Assembly (NCBI GenBank): GCA_951813325.1
Contig: OX638350.1
Span: 2,337,954 to 2,401,953 of the forward strand
DNA: 64,000 bases
Direction: 5' to 3'
Origin: an uncultured Acidimicrobiales bacterium
GTDB taxonomy: Bacteria; Actinomycetota; Acidimicrobiia; Acidimicrobiales; Bin134
Positions within the stretch are counted from its first letter, which is position 1, and each line of letters begins with the position of its first letter. Below, piece after piece: positions 54,735 through 63,775 of this stretch. The notes below the pieces were generated by a model, which was given only the letters and a program-made list of their open reading frames with translations, searched no databases and was not told where the DNA came from. Position numbers and translations under genes: made by a program.

Positions 54735-55568
54735 ATGGACGATTCAACGGGCCAGTACCTCAACGCAATCGGCTTGGTGCCGCTCCTCGCCAAAGACGAC
54801 GAAAGAACACTTGCTCAGACGATCGAGCGAGGCCGCGAAGCCCAAGCCCGGTTGGACGCCGGAGAAAGCAGTCCCCGGCTGAACTCCCAGGTTCGTGTTG
54901 CGGCCAAGGCCAAGGAGCGCTTCATTCGAGCCAACCTCCGCTTGGTGGTGAGCGTGGCCAAGAAGTACCCCCTGCCCACCGGCATGGAACTGCTGGATCT
55001 GGTCCAGGAAGGAAACCTGGGTCTGGATCGAGCAGTGGAGAAATTCGACTGGCGCAAGGGTTTCAAGTTCTCCACCTACGCCACGTTCTGGATCCGCCAG
55101 TCCATCGGTCGGGCACTTGATCAGAAGGCCAACCTGATCCGGCTCCCGGGCGAGCGGGCAGCCAGTTTGCGGGCTGCGGTGCGCCAATCCACCGGAGGTG
55201 GCGAGGAACTGGACTCCGAGCACGCCCTTCTCCATCGGCTCACCTCGGTGACCTCGCTGAACGCCACGGTGGGCAACGACAACAACAGCGAGTTGATGGA
55301 CCTGCAACCCGACAGCAGCCCTGGCCCCGAAGATCTGGCGCTGGCTGCCGATCAGTTGGAAACGCTGGGCGAACTGCTCGAAGTGCTAGACGACCGGTCG
55401 CGGTTCGCTCTGGAGATGCGCTATGGGCTCATCGACGGTCAAAGACACAGCTACCGGGAGATAGGCGAGGTCCTGGGCCTCACTTCAGAGGCCATCCGCC
55501 GAATGATCGGGCGGTCGCTCGACTCGGTGCGAGCTCGGGCCGAGCTGCTGGACAGCGACGCCGCCTAG
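54735..55568 (+). CDS. Sigma-70 family RNA polymerase sigma factor (group 2)
   Basis: 277-residue sigma factor. Region 1.2 YLNAIGLVPLLAKDDERTLA (near 8), region 2: RANLRLVVSVAKKYPLPTGMELLDLVQEGNLGLDRAVEKFDWRKGFKFSTYATFWIRQSIGRAL (near 66-128), a shortened, divergent region 3 (about 130-200), and region 4 with EVLDDRSRFALEMRYGLIDG and an HTH SYREIGEVLGLTSEAIRRMIGRSLDSVRA (near 225-265). Group-2 size and spacing; a stress or stationary role is likely. AAGGA lies before the ATG. No anti-sigma gene is adjacent. Confidence 0.92.
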   Translation: MDDSTGQYLNAIGLVPLLAKDDERTLAQTIERGREAQARLDAGESSPRLNSQVRVAAKAKERFIRANLRLVVSVAKKYPLPTGMELLDLVQEGNLGLDRAVEKFDWRKGFKFSTYATFWIRQSIGRALDQKANLIRLPGERAASLRAAVRQSTGGGEELDSEHALLHRLTSVTSLNATVGNDNNSELMDLQPDSSPGPEDLALAADQLETLGELLEVLDDRSRFALEMRYGLIDGQRHSYREIGEVLGLTSEAIRRMIGRSLDSVRARAELLDSDAA

Positions 55569-55601
55569 CCGCCCCCCAACAATTGGTTTGCCCGATACTC
55601 G

Positions 55602-56996
55602 ATGACAAGCGACCATTTTGCTATGAGTACGGCCTCAGTCGAAGCGGCCAGCGCAACCGGGACCGCCTGGCATCCCTCGTCGTGGCGTGATCGGCTGGCT
55701 ACCCAGCAGCCGCAGTGGCCCGACCAGGCATCTCTGGAGCAAGTGCGCAAGACCCTGGCCGAGCTACCCCCGCTCGTTTTCGCCGGGGAGGCCCGCCAGC
55801 TCCAAAGCCGGCTGGCGGAGGCCTGCGAGGGCCGGGCATTTGTCCTCCAGGCCGGTGACTGCGCCGAGTCTTTTGACGGAGTCACCGCCGACAGCATCCG
55901 GGACAAGCTCAAGGTAATCCTGCAAATGGCGGTGGTGATGGCTTTCTCGGCTGGTGTGCCCACGGTCAAGATCGGCCGCATCGCCGGGCAGTTCGCCAAG
56001 CCCCGGTCGTCTTCCACCGAGGTGGTAGGCAATGTGGAGCTGCCCTCATTCCGGGGACACATGGTCAACGACATCAACTTCTCCGAGCACTCTCGCACTG
56101 CCGACGCCGAGCGCCTGGTGCGGGCGTACCACCAGTCGGCGTCCACCCTCAACCTTCTCCGGGCTTTCACCAAGGGCGGCTACGCCGATCTTCGTCAGGT
56201 GCACTTGTGGAATCAAGAGTTCATCGCCGCCAGCCCCGAGGGGCAGCGATACGAGAAGGTGGCCGATGGGATCGACTCCGCATTGCGGTTCATGGCTGCC
56301 TGCGGGATCTCCACCGATGCCCCTGAACTGCACCAGGTGGACTTCTACACCAGCCACGAGGCGCTGGTGCTCGACTATGAGGAGGCCCTCACCCGGCAGG
56401 ACTCCATAACTGGTCAGTGGTACGACTGCTCGGCCCACATGCTGTGGATCGGCGAGCGAACCCGCCAGCGGGACGGTGCCCATGTGGAGTTCATGCGGGG
56501 CATCAAGAACCCTCTGGGCTGCAAGCTCGGACCCTCTGCGTCGCCGGCTGAGGTTCTTGAGCTGTGCGAGATCCTCAACCCCGACGGCATTCCCGGCCGG
56601 CTCACCCTCATCAGCCGCATGGGCGCCGACAAGGTGCCCGAGACCCTACCTCCTCTGTTGGCCGCGGCGCGCGACGCCGGCCATCCGGTGCTGTGGGAGT
56701 GCGATCCCATGCACGGCAACACCTACACCACCGATGGCGGTCGCAAGACCCGCCACTTCGAAGACGTGGTGAAGGAGATCGACGGCTACTTCAGCGCCCA
56801 TTCCGAGGCGGGGACTTGGCCGGGCGGAGTTCACCTGGAGATCACCGGCGACGATGTGACCGAGTGCGTGGGCGGTGCCGAGGCCATCAGCGATGACGAT
56901 CTGGAACGGCGCTACGAGACCATGTGCGACCCCCGCCTCAACGGCGCCCAGAGCTTGGAGCTGGCTTTCCGAGTCGCCGAGCGGCTCAGCGTCTGA
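55602..56996 (+). CDS. aroG: 3-deoxy-7-phosphoheptulonate synthase, class II
   Basis: 464-residue type II DAHP synthase, the first step of aromatic amino acid synthesis (PEP plus erythrose 4-phosphate). Class II signatures: FVLQAGDCAESFDGV (near 86), KIGRIAGQFAKPRS (near 123), HQVDFYTSHEALVLDYEEAL (near 245), and DPMHGNTYTTDGGRKTRHF (near 368). ATG 55602 or the internal ATG at 55623 (MSTAS) may be the true start; a GATACT box lies very close to the first. Its 3' end is partly duplicated just downstream (56961-56990 versus 57007-57036). Confidence 0.95.
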   Translation: MTSDHFAMSTASVEAASATGTAWHPSSWRDRLATQQPQWPDQASLEQVRKTLAELPPLVFAGEARQLQSRLAEACEGRAFVLQAGDCAESFDGVTADSIRDKLKVILQMAVVMAFSAGVPTVKIGRIAGQFAKPRSSSTEVVGNVELPSFRGHMVNDINFSEHSRTADAERLVRAYHQSASTLNLLRAFTKGGYADLRQVHLWNQEFIAASPEGQRYEKVADGIDSALRFMAACGISTDAPELHQVDFYTSHEALVLDYEEALTRQDSITGQWYDCSAHMLWIGERTRQRDGAHVEFMRGIKNPLGCKLGPSASPAEVLELCEILNPDGIPGRLTLISRMGADKVPETLPPLLAAARDAGHPVLWECDPMHGNTYTTDGGRKTRHFEDVVKEIDGYFSAHSEAGTWPGGVHLEITGDDVTECVGGAEAISDDDLERRYETMCDPRLNGAQSLELAFRVAERLSV

Positions 56997-57021
56997 TCTA
57001 AGCGTTCTCGCATTTCGAATG

Positions 57022-57036
57022 GCTGAGCGACTCAGC
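57022..57036 (+). terminator. Perfect short hairpin after aroG
   Basis: GCTGAG (57022-57027), loop CGA, CTCAGC (57031-57036), 25 nt after the aroG stop. No T-run follows; it lies inside a diverged copy of the aroG tail, so it may be a by-product of that duplication. Confidence 0.3.
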
Positions 57037-57069
57037 TATCGACCACGGGTTCCACCTCTTTTTCGGACC

Positions 57070-57141
57070 AAATCACTCGGAATTGATTTCAGGCCGCTAT
57101 CCTGATAAACAAGTAATCAGATCAAAGTAGTCCGATTTGAT
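57070..57141 (+). promoter_or_regulatory. Three consecutive dyads before the sulfite reductase gene
   Basis: 57070-57089: AAATCA-N8-TGATTT. 57102-57120: CTGAT-N9-ATCAG. 57121-57141: ATCAAA-N9-TTTGAT. All three share the ATCA/TGAT half-site and the last two are abutting. They lie between the aroG 3' region and the sir start at 57187. This looks like a multi-site operator, for a sulfur-assimilation regulator of unknown type. The surrounding 60 bp are AT-richer than neighbouring genes. Confidence 0.5.
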
Positions 57142-57186
57142 TTCCACCTGAAGCCCACTCCAGCTCCAACACCCCAAGAAGGTCCG

Positions 57187-58971
57187 ATGGTCACGGTCCA
57201 AATCGACAACACCGCGGTGATCGACCCCGCTCAGCAGGCCGATATCGACAAGTTCGAGCGGATGCTGGTCCGCTACAAAGCCGGTGAGATACCCGAGGAC
57301 GTCATGCGGGTGTTCAGGCTGAACAACGGTGTCTACGGCCAGCGCCAGGGAGGCACCCGCCAGATGGTGCGGATCAAGATCCCCGCCGGAATCATCCACT
57401 CCGAGCACTTCGAGGCTCTGGCTCATATCTCTCGGACCTATTCCCGGGGCTGGGGTCACATCACCACTCGCCAGAACATCCAATTCCACTTCGTGGAGCT
57501 CGACGACATCCCCGACGTCATGCGGATCCTGGCCTCGGTCGGGCTCACCACCCGGGAGGCCTGCGGCGACACCGTCCGCAACGTGCAGGGCTGCCACTTG
57601 GCCGGCGCCTGCCCCCACGAGGTGCTGGACATCACCGCCTGGGCCCGGGCCACTGCCCTGCACTTCCTCCGCCACCCCTACGCCCAGCGCCTGCCCCGCA
57701 AGTTCAAGATCAACTTCTCGGGGTGCGCCACCGACTGCGGTCAGGCCATGTTCAACGACGTGGGCATCATCGCGGCCACCCGGGAGGTGGACGGCGGCGT
57801 CGAGGCCGGGTTCCGGGTGTACATAGCCGGCGGCCTGGGGGCCACGCCCCATCCCGCGCTGGCCCTGGAGGAGTTCACCTCCCGCGAAGATCTGCTGCCC
57901 ACCATCGAGGCCTGCCTCCGGGTGTTCGACCACGATGGCTACCGGGACAACAAGCTCCGGGCCCGCATGAAGTGGCTGGTGGAGAAGCTGGGCTTCGAGG
58001 AACTCCAGCGCCGCATCTTCCGGGAGCGCAAGTTCCTGTTGGCCTCGTCCAGCTGGCCGGGCGGGATCCCCGACCTGGTCAACATCCACGGCGACGCCCC
58101 CGCGGGGCGCCACGCCGAGATCAAGGCCACGCCGGTGGGCCAGGGAGTCTCCGTATCCATCGGCGGCCGGGCACCGTACCAGCGGTGGGAGCAGGCCAAC
58201 GTGGTGCGAGGCGCGGCCAAAGGCACGGTCTCGGCCTACGCCTGGGCTCGCCTGGGGGACATCACCGCCGACCAATTCGATGCCCTGGCCGACATCCAGC
58301 GAGAGCTGGGCGCCGAGTGCCGGGTGACCAACCGCCAGAACATCGTCTTCCGCGACCTGACCGAAGGGCAGCTCCCCCGGCTGTTCGAGGCTCTGTCGGC
58401 CATCGGCATGGCCGAGCCCGGTGCGGAGCTTTTGCGCGACGTGGTGGCCTGTCCCGGCGCCGACACCTGCAACTTGGCGGTCACCCAATCGCGAGGGCTG
58501 GCCGACGCCATCGGCCACCGCCTCGACGAGGAGGGGCTGGCCGAGGTGGGCGGCCTGCGGATCAACATCTCTGGCTGCACAAACTCCTGCGGTCAGCACC
58601 ACGCCTCTGACATCGGGTTCTTCGGCGCCGAGCGCCGGGCCCACGGCCGCTCCGCGCCGGGCTACCAGATGCTGCTGGGTGGCTACGTGGGCGACGCCCA
58701 GATCAACTTCGGCACCAAGGCCCTTCGCCTTCCTGCCCGCAACGCTCCCGAAGCGGTGGTGCGGGTGGTACGCCAGTTCACCGCCGAGCGGGAGGCCGGT
58801 GAGGAGTTCCGCCACTGGCTGGAACGCCGGGGCGGATCCCGAGAAGTGGGCAAGGGCCTCGCCGACCTGGACGAATTCCCCGCCTTCGAAGACGGGCCCG
58901 AGTACTACGTCGACTACGACGAGACCGGCCCCTACGAAGCCGTGATCGGCGACTCTGAATGCGCAACCTGA
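57187..58971 (+). CDS. sir: Ferredoxin-dependent nitrite/sulfite reductase (assimilatory sulfite reductase)
   Basis: 594-residue siroheme/4Fe-4S reductase, reducing sulfite to sulfide with ferredoxin. Two-fold repeated half-domains; the cluster/siroheme motif Cys set is CPGADTCNLAV (near 425) and NISGCTNSCGQHHASDIGF (near 462), both needed for C-x5-C and C-x3-C. The first half holds a matching CHLAGACPHEV (near 138) and FSGCATDCGQAMFNDVG. AGAAGG precedes the ATG. It overlaps cysH by 13 nt, so it is sulfite rather than nitrite reduction. Three dyads precede it. Confidence 0.92.
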   Translation: MVTVQIDNTAVIDPAQQADIDKFERMLVRYKAGEIPEDVMRVFRLNNGVYGQRQGGTRQMVRIKIPAGIIHSEHFEALAHISRTYSRGWGHITTRQNIQFHFVELDDIPDVMRILASVGLTTREACGDTVRNVQGCHLAGACPHEVLDITAWARATALHFLRHPYAQRLPRKFKINFSGCATDCGQAMFNDVGIIAATREVDGGVEAGFRVYIAGGLGATPHPALALEEFTSREDLLPTIEACLRVFDHDGYRDNKLRARMKWLVEKLGFEELQRRIFRERKFLLASSSWPGGIPDLVNIHGDAPAGRHAEIKATPVGQGVSVSIGGRAPYQRWEQANVVRGAAKGTVSAYAWARLGDITADQFDALADIQRELGAECRVTNRQNIVFRDLTEGQLPRLFEALSAIGMAEPGAELLRDVVACPGADTCNLAVTQSRGLADAIGHRLDEEGLAEVGGLRINISGCTNSCGQHHASDIGFFGAERRAHGRSAPGYQMLLGGYVGDAQINFGTKALRLPARNAPEAVVRVVRQFTAEREAGEEFRHWLERRGGSREVGKGLADLDEFPAFEDGPEYYVDYDETGPYEAVIGDSECAT

Positions 58972-59633
58972 CCATCCCGGCCTACTCCGATACCGAGTTG
59001 GCCGCCCTGAACGAGGAGTTCGAGCACCTCCCCGCAGAGAAGATCATCCAGTGGGGGGTGGACAACTTCTCCCCCCATCTGTCGCTGGCCGCGTCGATGA
59101 CCGACGCGGTGATGATCGACTTGGCCGTGAAGGTGGATCCGGCCATCGAGGTGGTGTTCATCGACACCGGCTTCCACTTCCCCGAGACGCTGGAGACGGT
59201 GGAGCGAGTGCGCCGCCACTACGGGCTGAACCTGCGGCTTATGACCGTGGCCCGACACAATCTCGAGTTGTGGAACATGGACCCGGAGAACTGCTGCTCG
59301 GCGGTCAAGGCCGGACAGCTCGACCGGGCGTTGGCCGGCAAGGCGGCGTGGATGAGCGGCCTGCGCCGGGTTGAGGCCGCGACCCGGGCGTCGGCCCCCA
59401 TCGTGGTGCGCGACCTGCGGGGCCTGGTGAAGCTGAACCCCATCGCCACCTGGACCGATGAGCAGGTGGCCGACTACGTCGCCGAGCATCGGGTGCCGTT
59501 AAACCCCTTGTTGGAGCGGGGCTACCCCTCCATCGGCTGCATGCCCTGCACCAAGCCGGTAGCCCCCGGCGACGACCCCCGCTCGGGCCGCTGGGCCGGC
59601 ACCGACAAAACCGAGTGCGGCCTGCACCACTAG
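58959..59633 (+). CDS. cysH: Adenylyl-sulfate (APS) reductase, iron-sulfur type
   Basis: 224-residue PAPS/APS reductase-family protein that makes sulfite. The Cys pairs CCSAVK (near 111) and GCMPCT (near 191) bind a 4Fe-4S cluster, which marks APS reductases of the plant/Bacillus/mycobacterial type; the catalytic Cys is in the C-terminal KTECGLHH. N-terminal SLAASMTDAVMIDL is the phosphate-binding loop. It follows sir with 13 nt overlap. ATP sulfurylase genes (cysN/D) are not in this window. Confidence 0.94.
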   Translation: MRNLTIPAYSDTELAALNEEFEHLPAEKIIQWGVDNFSPHLSLAASMTDAVMIDLAVKVDPAIEVVFIDTGFHFPETLETVERVRRHYGLNLRLMTVARHNLELWNMDPENCCSAVKAGQLDRALAGKAAWMSGLRRVEAATRASAPIVVRDLRGLVKLNPIATWTDEQVADYVAEHRVPLNPLLERGYPSIGCMPCTKPVAPGDDPRSGRWAGTDKTECGLHH

Positions 59634-59680
59634 CCCCGGCCTGACAGTCGAGCGAGATCACCTTTTTGCCCACCAGCGCG

Positions 59681-59686
59681 TAGGGT
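59681..59686 (+). promoter_or_regulatory. -10 box of leaderless SDR gene
   Basis: TAGGGT exactly 7 nt before the ATG at 59694; an in-frame GTG at 59685 would overlap this box, which argues for the ATG start. No Shine-Dalgarno. Confidence 0.5.
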
Positions 59687-59693
59687 GACCGCC

Positions 59694-60461
59694 ATGTCTA
59701 ATTTGGAAATGTCGCCCGGTACTGGAGTGGTAGTAACCGGGGGTGGTTCGGGAATAGGGCGGGCTTGTGCTCGGGCGCTGGCTGAGGTGGGGCGACCGGT
59801 ATCGCTGTGGGACCTCAACGGCCAAGGCGCGGAGAAAGCGGCGGCTTCTATTGCGGCCGACTGCGAGGTGGCCGCTCACTCCCTGGGCTTGGACGTGACT
59901 GACCGCGCCGCGGTGGACAATGCGGTGGCTGCGGCCCGAGAGGCGCTGGGCACCATAGGCGGACTGGTCCACGCCGCGGGCATCGTCGCGGCGATGGACA
60001 TCGACAACCTCACCGAGGAGATTTGGGACTCAGTGCTGGGGGTGAACCTGCGAGCCGAGGTTTTCGTTGTGCAAGCCCTGCTAGGCGACCTCCGCAGCCA
60101 TGAGGGGTCGGCCATCGTGGGAATCGGCTCGATCATGTCAGTGGTGGGCAACGCGCTGATCCCGTCGTACACCGCCTCCAAGCACGGCGTGGTGGGTCTC
60201 ACCAAATCGCTGGCCAACCACTTGGGCCCCGACGGCATCCGGGTGAACGCCGTGTGCCCCGGCTACATCGAAACTCCGATGACGGCCCCGATGATGGACG
60301 ACCCTCCGAGCAAAGCCGCCTGTGTGGAAAAGGCCCCGCTAGGCCGGGTGGGCACCCCCGCCGACATCGCCAAGGCCGTGCGCTTTCTCATGTCCGATGA
60401 GGCCGGATTCGTGACCGGCACCACCCTCATCGTCGACGGCGGCGTCACCAGCCACGACTGA
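59694..60461 (+). CDS. Short-chain dehydrogenase/reductase
   Basis: 255-residue classical SDR. NAD(P) motif [20 protein letters not shown] (near 12), the DVTDR strand, active Ser near [11 protein letters not shown] and YTASKHG (YxxxK near 156), [12 protein letters not shown] and a C-terminal [11 protein letters not shown]. Alcohol/hydroxyacyl substrate unknown. It has its own leaderless promoter and precedes a fatty acyl-CoA ligase, with which it may form an operon (19 bp between the genes). Confidence 0.92.
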   Translation: MSNLEMSPGTGVVVTGGGSGIGRACARALAEVGRPVSLWDLNGQGAEKAAASIAADCEVAAHSLGLDVTDRAAVDNAVAAAREALGTIGGLVHAAGIVAAMDIDNLTEEIWDSVLGVNLRAEVFVVQALLGDLRSHEGSAIVGIGSIMSVVGNALIPSYTASKHGVVGLTKSLANHLGPDGIRVNAVCPGYIETPMTAPMMDDPPSKAACVEKAPLGRVGTPADIAKAVRFLMSDEAGFVTGTTLIVDGGVTSHD

Positions 60462-60480
60462 GGCTGGGCTGGCATCCTCT

Positions 60481-62127
60481 GTGGCTATCGTGAAACTGTC
60501 GTCTGCTTCCGGGCCCACCACCACCCCCCTGTTGGATGAGACCATCTCGACCAACTTGGCTCGCACGGTGGCTGTCCAGGGTGATCGCGATGCATTGATC
60601 TCTGTCGCCCAGGGCTTGCGGTATAGCTATCGGGAGTTTGCTGCTGCGGTAGACGAGGTGGCCACTGGGCTGATGGCCATGGGCGCCCAAGTCGGCGACC
60701 GGGTGGGGATCTGGAGTCCAAACTGCGCCGAATGGGTGCTGGTGCAGTACGCCACCGCCCGTATAGGGGCAATTTTGGTGACCATCAATCCGGCTTACCG
60801 GGTTGCCGAGTTGGAGTACGTCCTCAACCAGTCGGGCATCAGCGTGCTGGTGGCGGCGGAGTCGTCCTCCCTCAGCGACTACCGGGGCATGATCGAGCAG
60901 GCCTGGGACCGGGTGCCCACCTGTCAGGCCGTGTATCTCCAGACCCCAGATTGGGAGGAACTCTTGGCCGGAGGCGAAACAATTTCCGCCGATCAACTTG
61001 AGGAGCGCTCCACGGGGCTTTGCCCGGATGATCCCATCAACATCCAATACACCAGCGGCACCACGGGGTTCCCCAAGGGGGCCACACTGAGCCACCGCAA
61101 TATCTTGAACAACGGCTTCTTCGTGGGCGAGGCCTGCGATTACACCCCCGTTGATCGAGTGTGCATTCCCGTCCCCTTGTACCACTGTTTCGGCATGGTG
61201 CTGGGCAATCTGGCCTGCACCACCCACGGCGCGGCCATGGTGATTCCCGCGGCAGGATTCAACGCGGCAGCCACGCTACGGGCCTGTGAGCAGGAGCGCT
61301 GCACCAGCCTCTACGGGGTGCCGACCATGTTCATCGCGGAGTTGGGCGAGCCCGACCTCGACGACTACGACCTGTCATCGCTGCGGACGGGGATCATGGC
61401 CGGCTCGCCGTGCCCGGTCGAGGTGATGAAGCAGGTGGTGGACCGCATGAACATGGGCGAGGTGACCATCGCCTACGGCATGACCGAGACCTCGCCGGTG
61501 TCCACCCAGACATCGGCCTACGAGTCGCTCGACAAGCGGGTCTCCACTGTGGGCCGAGCTCACCCCCATGTCGAGATTCGCGTTGCCGATCCGGAGACGG
61601 GCGTCACCGTTCCCCGTGGCCAGGCAGGAGAGTTCATGACTCGGGGCTATTCGGTGATGCTGGGCTATTGGGACGACGACATCCACACCGCCGAGGCCAT
61701 CGACGACCAGGGCTGGATGCACACCGGCGACCTCGCGGTGATGGATGACGACGGCTACATCAACATCGTTGGGCGCATCAAGGACATGATCGTCCGGGGC
61801 GGGGAGAACGTCTATCCCCGGGAGATAGAGGAGTTCCTCTACCGCCATCCCGACGTGATGGAAGTGCAGGTGATCGGCGTTCCCGATGACAGAAACGGCG
61901 AGGAGGTCATGGCCTGGATCCAGGTCCAAGATGGTGCCGAACTAGATGCCGACGACGTCAAGGCGTTCTGCCGGGGCCAGATAGCCCACTACAAGATCCC
62001 CCGCTATGTGAAACTCACCGACGAGTTCCCCATGACCATCACCGGAAAGATCCAGAAGTACCTGATGCGGGAGACCTCCATCAAGGAACTCGGACTGGAT
62101 GATTCAGCCAGGAGGCAACATGCATAA
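60481..62127 (+). CDS. AMP-dependent acyl-CoA synthetase/ligase
   Basis: 548-residue ANL-superfamily ligase activating a fatty or aromatic acid to its CoA ester. P-loop-like A3 [18 protein letters not shown] (near 185), A5 [13 protein letters not shown] (near 340), A7 [40 protein letters not shown] (near 425-465), A10 Lys near [13 protein letters not shown] (near 530). Resembles FadD3/FadD35-type medium-chain ligases. GTG start; no clear promoter, so it is likely cotranscribed with the SDR. It overlaps the sulfotransferase by 8 nt. Confidence 0.93.
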   Translation: MAIVKLSSASGPTTTPLLDETISTNLARTVAVQGDRDALISVAQGLRYSYREFAAAVDEVATGLMAMGAQVGDRVGIWSPNCAEWVLVQYATARIGAILVTINPAYRVAELEYVLNQSGISVLVAAESSSLSDYRGMIEQAWDRVPTCQAVYLQTPDWEELLAGGETISADQLEERSTGLCPDDPINIQYTSGTTGFPKGATLSHRNILNNGFFVGEACDYTPVDRVCIPVPLYHCFGMVLGNLACTTHGAAMVIPAAGFNAAATLRACEQERCTSLYGVPTMFIAELGEPDLDDYDLSSLRTGIMAGSPCPVEVMKQVVDRMNMGEVTIAYGMTETSPVSTQTSAYESLDKRVSTVGRAHPHVEIRVADPETGVTVPRGQAGEFMTRGYSVMLGYWDDDIHTAEAIDDQGWMHTGDLAVMDDDGYINIVGRIKDMIVRGGENVYPREIEEFLYRHPDVMEVQVIGVPDDRNGEEVMAWIQVQDGAELDADDVKAFCRGQIAHYKIPRYVKLTDEFPMTITGKIQKYLMRETSIKELGLDDSARRQHA

Positions 62128-63382
62128 GACCGGCAATGCCACGGATCACACCGGCCACCTGAAGCGCCCCAACTGGGTGCGGCGTCTGAACCTGTTCGGG
62201 ACCGCGGTGGGCGACCCGGCCCGCTTGGTGGGCTTGGATGCCGACGAGATGCTGGCGGTGGCCGCCGAGTCGGTGGGGCTTTCGGATTTCGGAGACGAAC
62301 CGGGTTGGGATGCCGGCTATCGGGCTCTGTGCGCTGCCCTGAATGAGGATGCCCACCTCAATGTGGTCGGGCGGCTCAGCGCCCGGGCCGAGATCACTCG
62401 CAATCTGCAAACCCGGCTTCGCCTCGTTCACTACTGGCAGGCAAACCCCGAAGCCCTGAAGGCCGAGATTGCCAAGCCCGTGGTCATCTCCGGGCCGCCC
62501 CGCACCGGGACCTCCATCTTGCTGGAGCTGTTGGCGCTGGACCCCAACTTGCGGCCGGTGCGGGGATACGAGGCCCACTTCCCGCTGGGCACGCTGCCGG
62601 GCACCGGGGCCGACCCGCTGGCGTGCAGCGAGCCCGAACAGGAGTTCTGGGCCGACATCCAGCCCGAGTTCATGACCATGCACGAGCTGCGCAGCGACCT
62701 GCCCGTGGAGTGCGTCCACTTCTGCCAACCGGAATTTCGCAGCTGGCACTGGCCGATGATGCACGCCATCGGCGACCTATCCGTTCGAGGCGTGCCTCTT
62801 GACTTCGACGCCGTGTACCGGTGGCACCAGTCGTTTCTACGGACCTTGCAGCACATCGACGGCACACCGGCTCAGTTCCTTTTGAAGTCGCCAGCCCATA
62901 TGGGGACGTTGCCGTCCCTCTTTGCCGCCTACCCCGACGCCCGGGTGATCCTCACCCACCGCGACCCGATCAGGTTCATCGGCTCGGCGGTCAACATCAC
63001 CACCACCCTGCATTGGTTGAGAAGCGATGCGGTAACTCCGAGTGAAAACGGCCCGAAGATGTTGTCCATCTACCAGCTGATGATGGACATGGTCATGGGC
63101 CAGCGGGCCTCAGGAGAGATCCCCGGCGACCAGATCGCCGACCTGTTGTTCCGCGACCTGATGAGCGACCCGGTAGCCGCGGTGCGATCCGCCTACGACC
63201 GCCTCGGCTTGGAGTTCTCCGACGCGTTGGCCGACACCATCCCCGCCTATCTGGCCGAAAAACCAAAGGACAAGTTCGGCAAGCACGTCTACGATCCGGT
63301 CGCCCTCGGCCTGGACGAGTCCACCATCCGCGCCCATTTCTCCGACTACATCGCCTGCCACAACATCCCCCTCGAAGACTGA
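62120..63382 (+). CDS. Sulfotransferase family protein (Sulfotransfer_3)
   Basis: 420-residue PAPS-dependent sulfotransferase-like protein. 5'-phosphosulfate loop is [21 protein letters not shown] (near 120), and the 3'-phosphate-binding region is [27 protein letters not shown] (near 275). Large members of this family in actinobacteria act on lipids or hydroxylated substrates, some with N-acyl or steroid substrates. AGGAGG precedes ATG 62120; the upstream ATG at 62099 lacks a site. Overlaps the acyl-CoA ligase, so it is coupled to it. Confidence 0.88.
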   Translation: MHKTGNATDHTGHLKRPNWVRRLNLFGTAVGDPARLVGLDADEMLAVAAESVGLSDFGDEPGWDAGYRALCAALNEDAHLNVVGRLSARAEITRNLQTRLRLVHYWQANPEALKAEIAKPVVISGPPRTGTSILLELLALDPNLRPVRGYEAHFPLGTLPGTGADPLACSEPEQEFWADIQPEFMTMHELRSDLPVECVHFCQPEFRSWHWPMMHAIGDLSVRGVPLDFDAVYRWHQSFLRTLQHIDGTPAQFLLKSPAHMGTLPSLFAAYPDARVILTHRDPIRFIGSAVNITTTLHWLRSDAVTPSENGPKMLSIYQLMMDMVMGQRASGEIPGDQIADLLFRDLMSDPVAAVRSAYDRLGLEFSDALADTIPAYLAEKPKDKFGKHVYDPVALGLDESTIRAHFSDYIACHNIPLED

Positions 63383-63397
63383 TCCGCGGGTGGAGAA

Positions 63398-63775
63398 ATG
63401 AAACCACAGGTCAAGAAAATCATCCATGTGCAGATTGCCATTCCGGAAAGCGGCGAGGAGGAGGCGCGGGCGTTTTACGGCGGCCTGCTGGGGCTGACTG
63501 AAGTCGCCAAACCGCCGGAGCTGGCCAAGCGGGGCGGCTGCTGGTTCAAGCTGCCGGAGGGCACGTGCGGGCAACTGCACTTGGGAGTTGACATGGAATT
63601 CCGTCCGGCCAAGAAGGCGCATGTGGCTTTTCTGGCCGCCGACGTGGCTGAACTGGCCGAGATGGCTCGATCACATGGCTATGAGGTCGTCGAGGACCAG
63701 GCCGATGGAACCGAGCAGGTGTACTTCTACGACCCGTTCGGGAACCGCTTAGAGTTCATGGGAAAGGAGGCGTGA
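63398..63775 (+). CDS. Glyoxalase/VOC superfamily protein
   Basis: 125-residue vicinal-oxygen-chelate fold protein: HVQIAIPESGEEEARAFYGGLLGL (near 9-32), KAHVAFLAADVAELAEM (near 72) and a terminal YDPFGNRLEFMG with the metal-ligand Glu. Probably a small dioxygenase, lyase or resistance-type protein; no specific assignment. Followed by a second VOC gene with overlapping stop/start (TGATG). Confidence 0.85.
   Translation: MKPQVKKIIHVQIAIPESGEEEARAFYGGLLGLTEVAKPPELAKRGGCWFKLPEGTCGQLHLGVDMEFRPAKKAHVAFLAADVAELAEMARSHGYEVVEDQADGTEQVYFYDPFGNRLEFMGKEA

Noticed and set aside
57097..58815. 572-codon minus-strand frame opposite the sulfite reductase
   Set aside because: Antisense to a gene with intact siroheme/Fe-S motifs; low-complexity His/Gly/Val-rich translation typical of shadow frames.
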